NCBI GenBank assembly: GCA_964638675.1
Contig: CAZXAU010000005.1
Span: 62,001-126,000 of the forward strand
Origin: SIG714 sp964638675
Lineage (GTDB): Bacteria; Bacillota; Clostridia; Oscillospirales; CAG-272
Length of the DNA stretch: 64,000 nucleotides
Direction of reading: 5' to 3'
Shown here: one piece after another, positions 25,931 through 33,663 of the stretch
Layout of the letters: every line of letters starts with the position of its first letter
Numbering within the stretch: position 1 is the stretch's first letter
The notes under the pieces: model-generated
What the model saw: only the letters and a program-made list of their open reading frames with translations
Told to the model about the DNA's origin: nothing
The model's database searches: none
Made by a program: the position numbers and the translations under genes

Positions 25931-26591
25931 TTTGGATCTCCTCTCTCAATATATCCATAACAAAGATATCGTCAAGATATGTGCGGCTCTTTTTTATCTC
26001 GTCTTTGTATGTCTGTCTTGCAGTGGTATCACGGTCAAGAAACTTCGGATAGTATATTTCCTTTTCTACAGGCTCTGCGGATAAAAATTCAATCTGATCA
26101 AATGCTTTTTCGGATATCAGTACGACCTGTGCACCGAGTTTGCCAAGTCGGAGTGCTTTGTCAAGGCTTCGCAGAGGAAGTGCGTTGCTTACAAATGACT
26201 GTGCATAGGAAAAGTAAGAGTCATCGGCACGATATCCGATAACCACATCGTATCCTGTAGTATCTACCGAATAGTGATCTATCATATATTCTCTTGCATC
26301 TATTGCAATTTCCTCTTGCAGAGAGAATATACGATTTTGCAGAAGGAGGGCAATCCAGTTCAGCACGCTATGGTTGCCGTCGAGCAAATTAAGAATTTTC
26401 AGACCGTCCGTGTTTAAGCTATACCTGTTAACGAAACCGTCTTTGTTCTCTTTGCATGCCCATTCTTTTGCCATCTCCGGTATCTCAGTACAATAGAACC
26501 CTTTTCCGTAATCGTTATGTTCTTTGCCGAGTGCGAGCTGCGGTTTCTTTATAATATGATCTGTTCCGTGAAGGATAGTAATCTCAGGCAT
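25893..26591 (-). CDS. DUF3990 protein, ADP-ribosyltransferase-fold toxin candidate
   Basis: A 232-residue protein. ITILHGTDHIIKKPQL followed by YGKGFYCTEIPEMAKEWAC is the DUF3990 signature; the HGT ... GKGFYxT arrangement resembles the NAD-binding strand and helix of ADP-ribosyltransferases. The C-terminal 70 residues are helical and extend past the usual DUF3990 core. AAGGAG precedes ATG 26591. With the overlapping XRE gene it forms a likely type II toxin-antitoxin pair that would use NAD. Activity and target are inferred only. Confidence 0.78.
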   Translation of the reverse strand: MPEITILHGTDHIIKKPQLALGKEHNDYGKGFYCTEIPEMAKEWACKENKDGFVNRYSLNTDGLKILNLLDGNHSVLNWIALLLQNRIFSLQEEIAIDAREYMIDHYSVDTTGYDVVIGYRADDSYFSYAQSFVSNALPLRSLDKALRLGKLGAQVVLISEKAFDQIEFLSAEPVEKEIYYPKFLDRDTTARQTYKDEIKKSRTYLDDIFVMDILREEIQNDDPRIQRIISE

Positions 26592-26769
26592 ATAAACAGT
26601 CTCCTTTTCTATCGCTGTAACAATACAATTATATTATATCATTACAACGATAGTTTGTCAAGCAATGAGACAAATATTCTAATAGATTTTTGAAAGAAAA
26701 GTGATATGCGGATCTTTTGTCCACATGCCACTTTTTCTTTGCCTACTGCACCTCAGATTTTGTGACATG

Positions 26770-26990
26770 TCAAGACGGTTGTTTTGTCGCCACTCTTTCT
26801 GTTTTTACCGTTTGAATGAGCTCCGCAAGCTTTGCTTCGCATTCTTCTTCGGTCGGGGCGTAGAGATATTCAGCGGTGTTCGCTTTCCGTCAATGGTGGG
26901 CGTATATCTTCCTTGCCAGCAATTGGCGGAAAGTTGTTTGACATAACCCTTGCCGGGCTTTCTTTTCTTGGATTTGCGCTAATGCTGTTT
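26770..26990 (-). pseudogene. Tyrosine integrase N-terminal fragment, frameshifted
   Basis: On the minus strand from about 26990 one frame reads KSKKRKPGKGYVKQLSANCW and QGRYTPTIDGKRTPLN; a one-base shift then gives YAPTEEECEAKLAELIQTVK before a stop at 26770. This is the AP2-like/arm-binding N-terminus of Tn916-type integrases. A stop codon lies just upstream, and no catalytic domain remains. It is a dead remnant of an integrative element between the DUF3990 pair and pnkp. Confidence 0.7.
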
Positions 26991-27023
26991 CATCATTTTT
27001 GCGAAGCTATTTCCGATAAAAAA

Positions 27024-27050
27024 GAAAGAGCATCTCAGGGACGCTCTTTC
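27024..27050 (-). terminator. Terminator of the hen1-pnkp operon
   Basis: On the minus strand GAAAGAGC and GCTCTTTC pair around a 11-base loop, followed by TTTTTT, just after the pnkp stop. Confidence 0.85.
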
Positions 27051-27058
27051 TCTCTGTA

Positions 27059-29632
27059 TTAAAGTCTTGGATCAACAGGCTCGCTCTCTAATGCGAGAAC
27101 ACCGAATGAACATTCATGTACCCGGTAAAGCGGTTCACCCTTTACAAATCTGTGAAGAGATTCCATCCCAAGCGAAAATTCCTTCAGAGCCAATGCCCGT
27201 TTATGATTCAGGGAACGGACTTTAAGTCGTTTCAAATGGCCGGGTTCGAGATACTCCGCACCATAGATAATACGCAGATACTCCCGTCCTCTGCACTTAA
27301 CTGCCGGTTGTAACAGCTTGATGCCCTGTCTTGCGGTATAGGTTTCAGGCTTCACGACCATACCCTCTCCGCCGTTTCCGGTCAGGTTCAGCCACCAGTC
27401 AACCCCTGCTTGTACGCTTGTTTCGTCTTCTGTGTCAATACAGACATACGGTGTTTCCATATAGACAGGATCTATTCCTGCGATATATTTTCTGATATTC
27501 TCCATATGCCAGACATGCTTTTCCTGCGAGAAAACACGCCCTTCTGTTGCAAGGATATGGAACGGTGCTATACGGTAATCATCGATGCTGTTTACTGTCC
27601 AGCAATATTCACGGTATGCTTTTGTATAGCTGAGTATATCATCCTGCTTTGTTCTGTATCGTTCAAGCAGTACGGCAGGGTCAACATTCTGTCCGGATGT
27701 TATCTTATCGATCTCAAATGCCCTGTTCTGTCTCAGGCAGGCTTTTTCAAGTGCTTTAACCGCAGCCGAAAGTCCTCCTGCGCCTGCATTTCCGGTCGGT
27801 GCATACTGCGAGCGGATCAGCCCTTGTGCCTTATCGGACCACGGCATCAGCTCGGTGTCAAGACATACCCATTCGGTCTCGAAGTCCTCCCAGAAGTTTG
27901 TTTTTGTCAGTACCGCATCCAGTCTGTCAAGAAGCACACTTTCGGTATCGGCATTCTCGAAAAAGCGTTTGCCCGTTCTTGTGTAGATTATCCCTCTCGT
28001 GCCGTCGGTGATGCCGAAGCGTTTAAGTGCAGTTCCGGAATCTTTACACAGAACGATCACAGCACGTGAACCCATGTGCTTTTTTTCACAGACAACATTC
28101 CGTATACCGTGGCTTCTGTAATAGTCGAATGCCTGCAATGGATGCTCAAGATATCCGTCAATATCGCTTGTTTCGCATGGCGACATTGTAGGCGGCAGAT
28201 AGATCAGCCAGTGAGGATCTGCCGCAAAGCGTGACATGATCTCCAGAGCCGCTGCTGCATTGTTTTCGTGAATGTCGATCGAGGGCATAAGCTGTGTTTC
28301 GATATGCATTTTTTTGTTGAAATCCCCGACGGTGAGCATATCCCCCATGTCGGTGTCGATCGCATTTTCAAGCGGTTTGATCGGTTCATAATACTGTTGC
28401 AGGGCTTCTGTATCAACTATCTCACGTTCCGGGTAGCGATAAGCTGTCAGTTTTCCGCCGAATACACATCCGGTATCAATGCAGAAAGTGTTATTCTGCG
28501 CTCTGACTTCGTTTCCTGCAATATGTCCGTAAACGATCGTGGCACGCCCTCTGTAATCTGACGCCCAGTCAAGACGTACAGGCAGGCCGTATGAATCGTT
28601 TTCGCCCGTAGTCTCACCGTACAGGCAGAATTCACGCACTCGTACAGAACCACGCCCGATATATTCCTGCTTCAATCCTGCGTGTGCTATCACGAGTTTG
28701 CCGTCGTCAAGCACATAATGGCTTATCAGGCTGTCAATAAACTCTGCAACCTCATTTTTGAACGCATCGCCCTTTTCCTCGATCTCGGCAACAGTTTTAT
28801 CAATGCCGTGGGTCATGGCAACACTCTTACCGCGCAGATATTTAAGCAGCTTGGCATCATGATTGCCGGGAACGGCAATCGCACTTTTAGCCTTCACCAT
28901 ATCCATGACGATACGCAGAACATCGGCGTTGCGGTTTCCTCTGTCGCAGAAATCCCCCAGAAATGCCGCTTTTCTTCCATCCGGATGGGCATATATACCG
29001 TCTGTTTTCACATATCCGAGTTTGCCGAGCAACATTTCCAGCTCGTCACAGCAGCCGTGAATATCGCCGATGATATCAAAAGGTCCATGCTCGTCCTTTT
29101 TATCGTTCCAAAGCTTAACACGGACGATCTCGGTGTTTTCAAGCTGTTCAAGCGAATTTATCACATATACGAAACGGAAACCCTCACGCTTCAATCCCTT
29201 TATACTTCGCTTAACATCGCGGCAGTGCTGACGTATCACACGTTCGGGAAAATTGCGCTCCGGGCGTGCTTTGTTACGTTCCTGCATGACCTGTTCGGGG
29301 AGGTTCAGCACGATCGCCGCCGCATGTACATTCTGCTCTCTTGCCAGGTCGATGATCTGTTTTCTCGCACTCTGCTGAATGTTTGTCGCATCAATAACGG
29401 TCAACTTCATATTGTTAAGGCGCTTGTTCGCCGCATAATACATCAGATCGAATGCATCACCCGAAATACTTTGGCAGTTCTCGTCATCGCATACCATACC
29501 TCTGAAAAAGTCTGATGACAGAACCTCAGTCGGCTTGAAATGCCGCAGGGCAAAACTTGTCTTTCCCGAGGATGTTCCGCCGACAAGTGCCAAAAGGCAG
29601 AATTCGGGTATTTCTATTCTGTATTTATCCAT
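27059..29632 (-). CDS. pnkp: Polynucleotide kinase-phosphatase (Pnkp), kinase-phosphatase-ligase
   Basis: An 857-residue three-domain RNA repair enzyme of the bacterial Pnkp/Hen1 system. The kinase domain has P-loop GGTSSGKTS (residues about 18-26). The phosphatase domain is calcineurin-like: GDIHG, GDFCDRG and GNHD (about 190-260). The C-terminal adenylyltransferase/ligase domain has the lysine motif EKKHMGSRA. Together they heal broken RNA ends (5' phosphorylation, 2',3'-cyclic phosphate removal) and seal with Hen1 help. Its ATG overlaps the hen1 stop by 8 bp. The pair repairs tRNAs cut by ribotoxins. All three active-site motifs are intact, so it should be functional. Confidence 0.93.
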   Translation of the reverse strand: MDKYRIEIPEFCLLALVGGTSSGKTSFALRHFKPTEVLSSDFFRGMVCDDENCQSISGDAFDLMYYAANKRLNNMKLTVIDATNIQQSARKQIIDLAREQNVHAAAIVLNLPEQVMQERNKARPERNFPERVIRQHCRDVKRSIKGLKREGFRFVYVINSLEQLENTEIVRVKLWNDKKDEHGPFDIIGDIHGCCDELEMLLGKLGYVKTDGIYAHPDGRKAAFLGDFCDRGNRNADVLRIVMDMVKAKSAIAVPGNHDAKLLKYLRGKSVAMTHGIDKTVAEIEEKGDAFKNEVAEFIDSLISHYVLDDGKLVIAHAGLKQEYIGRGSVRVREFCLYGETTGENDSYGLPVRLDWASDYRGRATIVYGHIAGNEVRAQNNTFCIDTGCVFGGKLTAYRYPEREIVDTEALQQYYEPIKPLENAIDTDMGDMLTVGDFNKKMHIETQLMPSIDIHENNAAAALEIMSRFAADPHWLIYLPPTMSPCETSDIDGYLEHPLQAFDYYRSHGIRNVVCEKKHMGSRAVIVLCKDSGTALKRFGITDGTRGIIYTRTGKRFFENADTESVLLDRLDAVLTKTNFWEDFETEWVCLDTELMPWSDKAQGLIRSQYAPTGNAGAGGLSAAVKALEKACLRQNRAFEIDKITSGQNVDPAVLLERYRTKQDDILSYTKAYREYCWTVNSIDDYRIAPFHILATEGRVFSQEKHVWHMENIRKYIAGIDPVYMETPYVCIDTEDETSVQAGVDWWLNLTGNGGEGMVVKPETYTARQGIKLLQPAVKCRGREYLRIIYGAEYLEPGHLKRLKVRSLNHKRALALKEFSLGMESLHRFVKGEPLYRVHECSFGVLALESEPVDPRL

Positions 29633-31034
29633 TTTTCGTGAACACCCCCATCTGTGTTGGTGTACCTAAATTTTCGTCTGCATCACCGATACCGCTGATA
29701 CGGCAGGTATAGCCGAACTTTTCGCAGATATGCTCAGTCCAATCTCTGAATTCTGCCCTCGTCCACTCAAATCTGTGATCCCCGTGACGCATGGCATTCT
29801 CCTGCATATGTTCATAATTCGCATTGTATTCTTTGTTCGGCGTTGTGAGAATGACCGTTCTCGGTGCGGCAAACTCAAACACGGAACGTTCAAATGCAGG
29901 TATTCTCATAGGCTCGATATGCTCGATGACCTCCACTACACATGCACAGTCATATCCCTCAAACCGCTTGTCTCGATAGGTAAGAGAAGCCTGCATCAAT
30001 GTCAGTTTGTTTTTGCGGTATGTCTGCATTCTGTCAAGGTGGAGCCTCTGTGCCGCTTTTTCCAGTACACTGACCGATATATCACAGGCAGTCACTTTCT
30101 TGATCTGCGGTTCATTCAACAGAAGGGAAGTCAGGCGGCATTCACCGCATCCGAGGTCAATAACACTTGAAGCACCGCTTGCGAGAACAGCATTTTTTAC
30201 TGCTTCCATACGCTGAGTATTCAAGGGAGTGTATGCTTCCTTTTCTCCTTCTCCACGATTATCGGAATTTTCCTCATTTTCCGATGCTTCGTCATCTGCT
30301 GTCTCATCGGAAAGAAGAATATCAAGTGCCTTTCGTGCATAGCTTTTGCGCATAGTAAAATATCGGTTTGCGATCTTCTCCCTGTATGGGTGATCGGCAA
30401 GCCAGCCTTCACCGTGATCAAGGAGCTTTTTTATCTCGTCCTCGGAAATATAGTAGTGCTTCTGTTTATCAAAAACAGGTATCAGCACATAGATGTGATT
30501 CAGCAGCTCAGACAGCTTCACTATGCCGCTGATCGTAAGATCGATGTATGGTGATATGCCCCATTCCGGAAAACTTTCATCAAGATATTTGCGCTCGGTC
30601 TTTACCGTATAGCCCAGCGGCTCAAACATTTCTTTTGCAAATTCGGTGTCTCCATTATCTTTCAGAGAGTACAGACGAGCTGTCAGATTTAAAGGAGTAT
30701 CGGCAAGCTCCTGACGCTTATCACATCTGCCGGTCATAGCTGTGCCGAATATGCGAACGATTGCCGTACTCATGAAAGAGGTCGATGCGTACGGTCTGTC
30801 ATTGACATAATCGAACAGTCCGCCGTCTATACTTCCGACCTTTCCCCTTGCAAGGTCAAGCGGGTCAATGTCAAGAAGCAGCGCAGCCGTCGTGCGCTCA
30901 TCGCCCAGCTCGGGATAAAAAACATATGCCTTGCCGTAAGATAACTCAAACTGCTGAGCACGTTCGGGATTTTTGTGCAGAAGATAGCCGAGATCCTGTG
31001 TGTGTTGTCCTTCGTATGTAATGGTCAATAACAA
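29625..31034 (-). CDS. hen1: 3'-terminal RNA ribose 2'-O-methyltransferase Hen1
   Basis: A 469-residue bacterial Hen1. The N-terminal half (MLLTITYEGQ, DLGYLLHKNP, AYVFYPE) is the domain that activates Pnkp ligase. The C-terminal half is the methyltransferase: SAM motif SVIDLGCGECRL, metal-binding VVEVIEHIEP and RHGDHRFEW. It methylates the 2'-OH at the damaged RNA end before sealing, protecting the repaired site from repeat cutting. TTG 31034 has AAAGGAG 9 bp upstream. An acidic linker (DDEASENEENSD) separates the halves. It is first in the operon with pnkp. Confidence 0.93.
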   Translation of the reverse strand: MLLTITYEGQHTQDLGYLLHKNPERAQQFELSYGKAYVFYPELGDERTTAALLLDIDPLDLARGKVGSIDGGLFDYVNDRPYASTSFMSTAIVRIFGTAMTGRCDKRQELADTPLNLTARLYSLKDNGDTEFAKEMFEPLGYTVKTERKYLDESFPEWGISPYIDLTISGIVKLSELLNHIYVLIPVFDKQKHYYISEDEIKKLLDHGEGWLADHPYREKIANRYFTMRKSYARKALDILLSDETADDEASENEENSDNRGEGEKEAYTPLNTQRMEAVKNAVLASGASSVIDLGCGECRLTSLLLNEPQIKKVTACDISVSVLEKAAQRLHLDRMQTYRKNKLTLMQASLTYRDKRFEGYDCACVVEVIEHIEPMRIPAFERSVFEFAAPRTVILTTPNKEYNANYEHMQENAMRHGDHRFEWTRAEFRDWTEHICEKFGYTCRISGIGDADENLGTPTQMGVFTKNG

Positions 31035-31277
31035 TTCTGATTTCTCCTTTCGTTCATATTAATATATTACTACAAGTATACCATTGTCAGATCAGGAAGT
31101 CAATTGCTTTTTAAATATTTTTCTTATGAAATGAAAAGAAGATATGTACCGATTGGGGGACATATCTCTTTATGTAATGTTGATAGGTAATGTTTAGGTT
31201 GTGTTAATGTTTTGATCGGCGATACTCTGCTCTATAAATTGCTTGGCATGTTCCTCAAATAAATTTCATAGTAAAAA

Positions 31278-31443
31278 GGTTCGTTTGACCCACGGGATAG
31301 TCTATCCGAACATGTGGATATCGTTGAGAAAGTTGAAAACGGTATCGTTTACTCCGCAGAGCGAAATTTTGGCGATAACCGCCGGGAAAATCACTATACT
31401 GTAGGGATATTATGAGATTTATGTGTGCGGTGTTCCGGAGCAT
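31278..31443 (+). pseudogene. CHAP amidase C-terminal fragment, frameshifted
   Basis: A plus-strand frame reads SFDPRDSLSEHVDIVEKVEN, then GIVYSAERNFGDNRRENHYT; after a one-base shift it continues GYYEIYVCGVPEH and stops. This pattern (HVxIVExVENGxVYxxExNxGD) is the end of CHAP-domain cell-wall hydrolases carried by conjugative elements. The rest of the gene is absent and stops lie upstream. With the integrase fragment on the other side, it shows that hen1-pnkp lies between pieces of mobile element. The remaining 31035-31277 shows no gene. Confidence 0.65.
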
Positions 31444-31458
31444 TAAAAAATGACAAAA

Positions 31459-31481
31459 GAAAAACAGAGGTTTTTCCTCTG
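31459..31481 (-). terminator. Terminator of the HxlR gene
   Basis: On the minus strand CAGAGG-AAAAA-CCTCTG is followed by TTTTTC, 22 bp past the stop. Confidence 0.8.
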
Positions 31482-31502
31482 CTCATTCTTTTGACTTACA
31501 TA

Positions 31503-31838
31503 CTATTCTGATCCCTTTTGTACTTTGTAGTTTTCGCCCCACACTTTCATGGAATCAAGAATCGGCTGCAAGGACTTTCCAAGATCGGACAAAGCATATT
31601 CTACCCTTGGAGGAACTTCGGGATAAACTGTACGTGTAATAATTCCGTCTGCTTCCATCGAACGTAAACTATCGGTCAACACCTTTTGGCTGATCCCCTC
31701 TAAATTCTTTTGCAGCTCATTAAATCGCCAAGAACGCACAAGTAAATTACGTATAATTAGCAGTTTCCATTTATTTCCTATTAGCTGTACGGTTGTAGCA
31801 ACCGGGCATTCGGGAATCAATTCTTCTTTTGTTTTCAT
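31503..31838 (-). CDS. HxlR-family transcriptional regulator
   Basis: A 111-residue winged-helix regulator. It has the family start CPVATTVQLIGNKWKLLIIR with the near-N-terminal Cys used for redox or electrophile sensing in HxlR/YodB-type proteins, then RFNELQKNLEGISQKVLTDS and PPRVEYALSDLGKSL. ATG 31838 follows GGAG by 8 bp; an upstream in-frame ATG lacks a site. It is divergent from the ACGX-RiPP operon, with palindromes and a promoter in the 400-bp gap, so it most likely controls that operon and itself. Confidence 0.87.
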   Translation of the reverse strand: MKTKEELIPECPVATTVQLIGNKWKLLIIRNLLVRSWRFNELQKNLEGISQKVLTDSLRSMEADGIITRTVYPEVPPRVEYALSDLGKSLQPILDSMKVWGENYKVQKGSE

Positions 31839-32125
31839 AATAATCTCCATTCCGCCGCACTGCGGCAGCACAAATAGTTATGAAATTCTCCTGCGTTTTC
31901 GAAGAAAACAAAATGGGGCAACCCATTTTAAGGAGAATTTGTGCGTGAAACAGATGTGTACCCGCGTTGGATGCACTTTTCTTTCACGCTAAACCCCTAT
32001 AACTTTAAAAACGAATGTTGCACTCATATTATACTGCAACACTCTCGAAAAATCAATAGGTATAGTGTATGACACAAAAAGTTTAAAAACTTTTTCAGTT
32101 ACGAAATCCGCATAACTGCGCAATA

Positions 32126-32166
32126 GTTACAAAAATGTAACCTAAGTTATAAAAAAGTGCGTACTT
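32126..32166. promoter_or_regulatory. Candidate HxlR operators
   Basis: Three palindromes follow one another: GTTACAAAAATGTAAC (32126-32141), TAACCTAAGTTA (32138-32149) and AAGTGCGTACTT (32155-32166). The last overlaps the -35 box of the RiPP operon, as expected for repression. Assignment to the neighbouring HxlR protein is inference. Confidence 0.55.
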
Positions 32167-32193
32167 GTAAAGGCAAAAAAAAGCTTATATAAT
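32165..32193 (+). promoter_or_regulatory. Promoter of the ACGX RiPP operon
   Basis: TTGTAA (32165-32170), a 17-bp spacer and TATAAT (32188-32193), about 50 bp before the precursor start. Confidence 0.7.
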
Positions 32194-32246
32194 ATAGGCA
32201 CAGAGCGTAAAACAGTACTCTGAATATTTATAAGGAGGTTATGATC

Positions 32247-32483
32247 ATGGCACTTTCTAACCTGTTTGGATGGAATGAGAAAAAAGCTACGTCATCGTGT
32301 AGCTCCGCTTGCGGTGCAGCAGACAAGTCTGCGGATAAGCCTGCTGAAAAGCCTGCCGCTTGCGGCTCTGCTTGCGGTGCAGCAGACAAGTCTGCGGATA
32401 AGCCTGCTGAAAAGCCCGCCGCTTGCGGTTCTGCTTGCGGTGCAGCAGACGAGTCTGCAGACAAGTCTGCGGACAAGAAGTAA
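32247..32483 (+). CDS. ACGX-repeat RiPP precursor peptide
   Basis: A 78-residue peptide. The leader MALSNLFGWNEKKATSS is followed by three repeats of about 21 residues: a Cys pair (CSSAC or CGSAC), GAAD, then Lys/Ser/Ala/Asp/Pro/Glu spacer (KSADKPAEKPA). Six Cys in all, each pair spaced C-x3-C. This is the ACGX-repeat class of precursor that pairs with a dedicated radical SAM/SPASM protein, whose gene follows. Start 32247 has AGGAGG 9-10 bp upstream; ATG 32241 is possible. The core is highly charged and low in hydrophobic residues. The final modification is unknown; thioether cross-links at Cys are the usual guess. Confidence 0.85.
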   Translation: MALSNLFGWNEKKATSSCSSACGAADKSADKPAEKPAACGSACGAADKSADKPAEKPAACGSACGAADESADKSADKK

Positions 32484-32495
32484 TTTCTTCTGCCC
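32307..32495 (+). repeat. Three 63-bp tandem repeats within the precursor gene
   Basis: Units begin GCTTGCGGTGCAGCAGAC at 32307, 32370 and 32433, exactly 63 bp apart, and are nearly identical. They encode the 21-residue core repeats; the last unit runs into the stop codon and is partly degenerate. Such arrays can gain or lose units by slippage or recombination. Confidence 0.9.
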
Positions 32496-32590
32496 ATACC
32501 AAACTGTTCTCGGTGAGAACACTTTTGCCGGGAACATTCGATTATTACTCGGTCAAACCGATTTATATATAATTGCGAGGTCTTTATTAT

Positions 32591-33646
32591 ATGAAACAGT
32601 ATTTTTCTGAAGCGAAGCAATACTTCGCTTTTCAGTGGCATATCACAGATGAGTGCGATCAACGATGCAAACACTGCTACATCTTTTCTGAAAACAACTG
32701 CAAAAAGCCGGATTCAATGAATTGGGGACAAATTGAGGAAACCTTTTATAACTGTCTTGATTTCTGTGAAATGTATAACCGTTTGCCGTATTTCTACATA
32801 ACAGGAGGCGATCCGATTCTGCACCCGGACTTTTGGCGTCTGCTGGGTCTGATGAAAGAACGGGAAATTCCTTTTACTATTCTTGGCAATCCTTTTCATT
32901 TGAACGATGAGGTCTGCCGAAAATTAAAGGAGTACGGTTGTCAGAAATATCAGCTCTCTTTAGACGGTATGCGTGAGACGCACGACTGGTTTCGTAAACC
33001 CGGCAGCTTTGATATTACTCTTGAAAAAATCGGCTGTATCAATCGTGCAGGAATCCGCAGCGTCATTATGACGACCGTATCGGGCACAAACATTGAAGAA
33101 ATTCCCGATATTATTGACACAGTCGTTAAACATAAAGTAAATGTATTTGCCTTTGCACGCTATTGTCCCACCGGCGAAGAAAAAGATGTCAATATAGAGC
33201 CTATGCGTTACCGTGAATTGCTTGCAGTTTGTGACAAAAAATTCAAGGAATATGAATCTGCCGGATGTGATACTTATTTCAATAAGAAAGACCATCTCTG
33301 GACGCTGTATGAGTTTGAGACGGGTACATTTAAGATTCCCGAAGCCGTGGAAGAAGGCATGATATACGGCGGCTGTAACTGCGGCAACTGTCATTTGACG
33401 ATTCTGCCTACAGGAGATGTATTCGCTTGCCGCAGAGTACAAAACAGTAAGGTCGGTAATGTGTTTGAAGATCGCCTTGCCGATGTGTGGGTCTGCGAAA
33501 TGGAAGCCTATAGGGAATATACAAAGTTTGAAAAATGCTCAAAGTGCGAACTCCTTGCATTCTGCCGCGGCTGTCCCGCTGTTGCAAGCGGCAAGGACGG
33601 TAACTTTTACGCTGCCGATCCGCAGTGCTGGAAAGTAATCTCTTAA
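32591..33646 (+). CDS. Radical SAM/SPASM peptide maturase, ACGX system
   Basis: A 351-residue enzyme. The radical SAM cluster motif is CDQRCKHCY (Cys 22, 26, 29), followed by YITGGDPILHPDFW and LSLDGMRETHDWFR. The C-terminal SPASM region is Cys-rich (GGCNCGNCHLTILPTGDVFAC ... CSKCELLAFCRGCP ... CW) and should bind two extra FeS clusters. ATG 32591 follows GAGGT by 10 bp; an earlier ATG at 32573 has no site. It lies 107 bp after the precursor gene and is inferred to modify its Cys pairs. Confidence 0.9.
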   Translation: MKQYFSEAKQYFAFQWHITDECDQRCKHCYIFSENNCKKPDSMNWGQIEETFYNCLDFCEMYNRLPYFYITGGDPILHPDFWRLLGLMKEREIPFTILGNPFHLNDEVCRKLKEYGCQKYQLSLDGMRETHDWFRKPGSFDITLEKIGCINRAGIRSVIMTTVSGTNIEEIPDIIDTVVKHKVNVFAFARYCPTGEEKDVNIEPMRYRELLAVCDKKFKEYESAGCDTYFNKKDHLWTLYEFETGTFKIPEAVEEGMIYGGCNCGNCHLTILPTGDVFACRRVQNSKVGNVFEDRLADVWVCEMEAYREYTKFEKCSKCELLAFCRGCPAVASGKDGNFYAADPQCWKVIS

Positions 33647-33663
33647 CCGAAAGGAAAAACGCT

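Larger units (their letters stand above)
31839..32246. other. Divergent control region HxlR / ACGX operon
   Basis: No gene lies in these 408 bp. The part near the RiPP gene holds a promoter and several short palindromes (32126-32193, listed separately). The part next to the HxlR gene is AT-rich with an imperfect inverted repeat around 31878-31940 (GAAATTCTCC ... GGAGAATTT). Confidence 0.6.

Noticed and set aside
28682..29515. 277-codon plus-strand frame inside pnkp
   Set aside because: It is a shadow of the kinase and phosphatase domains, which are conserved on the minus strand.
32307..32495. Direct repeats that could be taken for a CRISPR-like array
   Set aside because: The units are contiguous coding repeats without unique spacers.
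32287..32674. Several long overlapping frames on both strands across the RiPP precursor gene (e.g. Cys/Leu/Arg-rich repeats on the minus strand)
   Set aside because: They arise because a 63-bp unit is divisible by three and stays open in many frames. Only the plus-strand frame has a Shine-Dalgarno, a leader and a maturase behind it.
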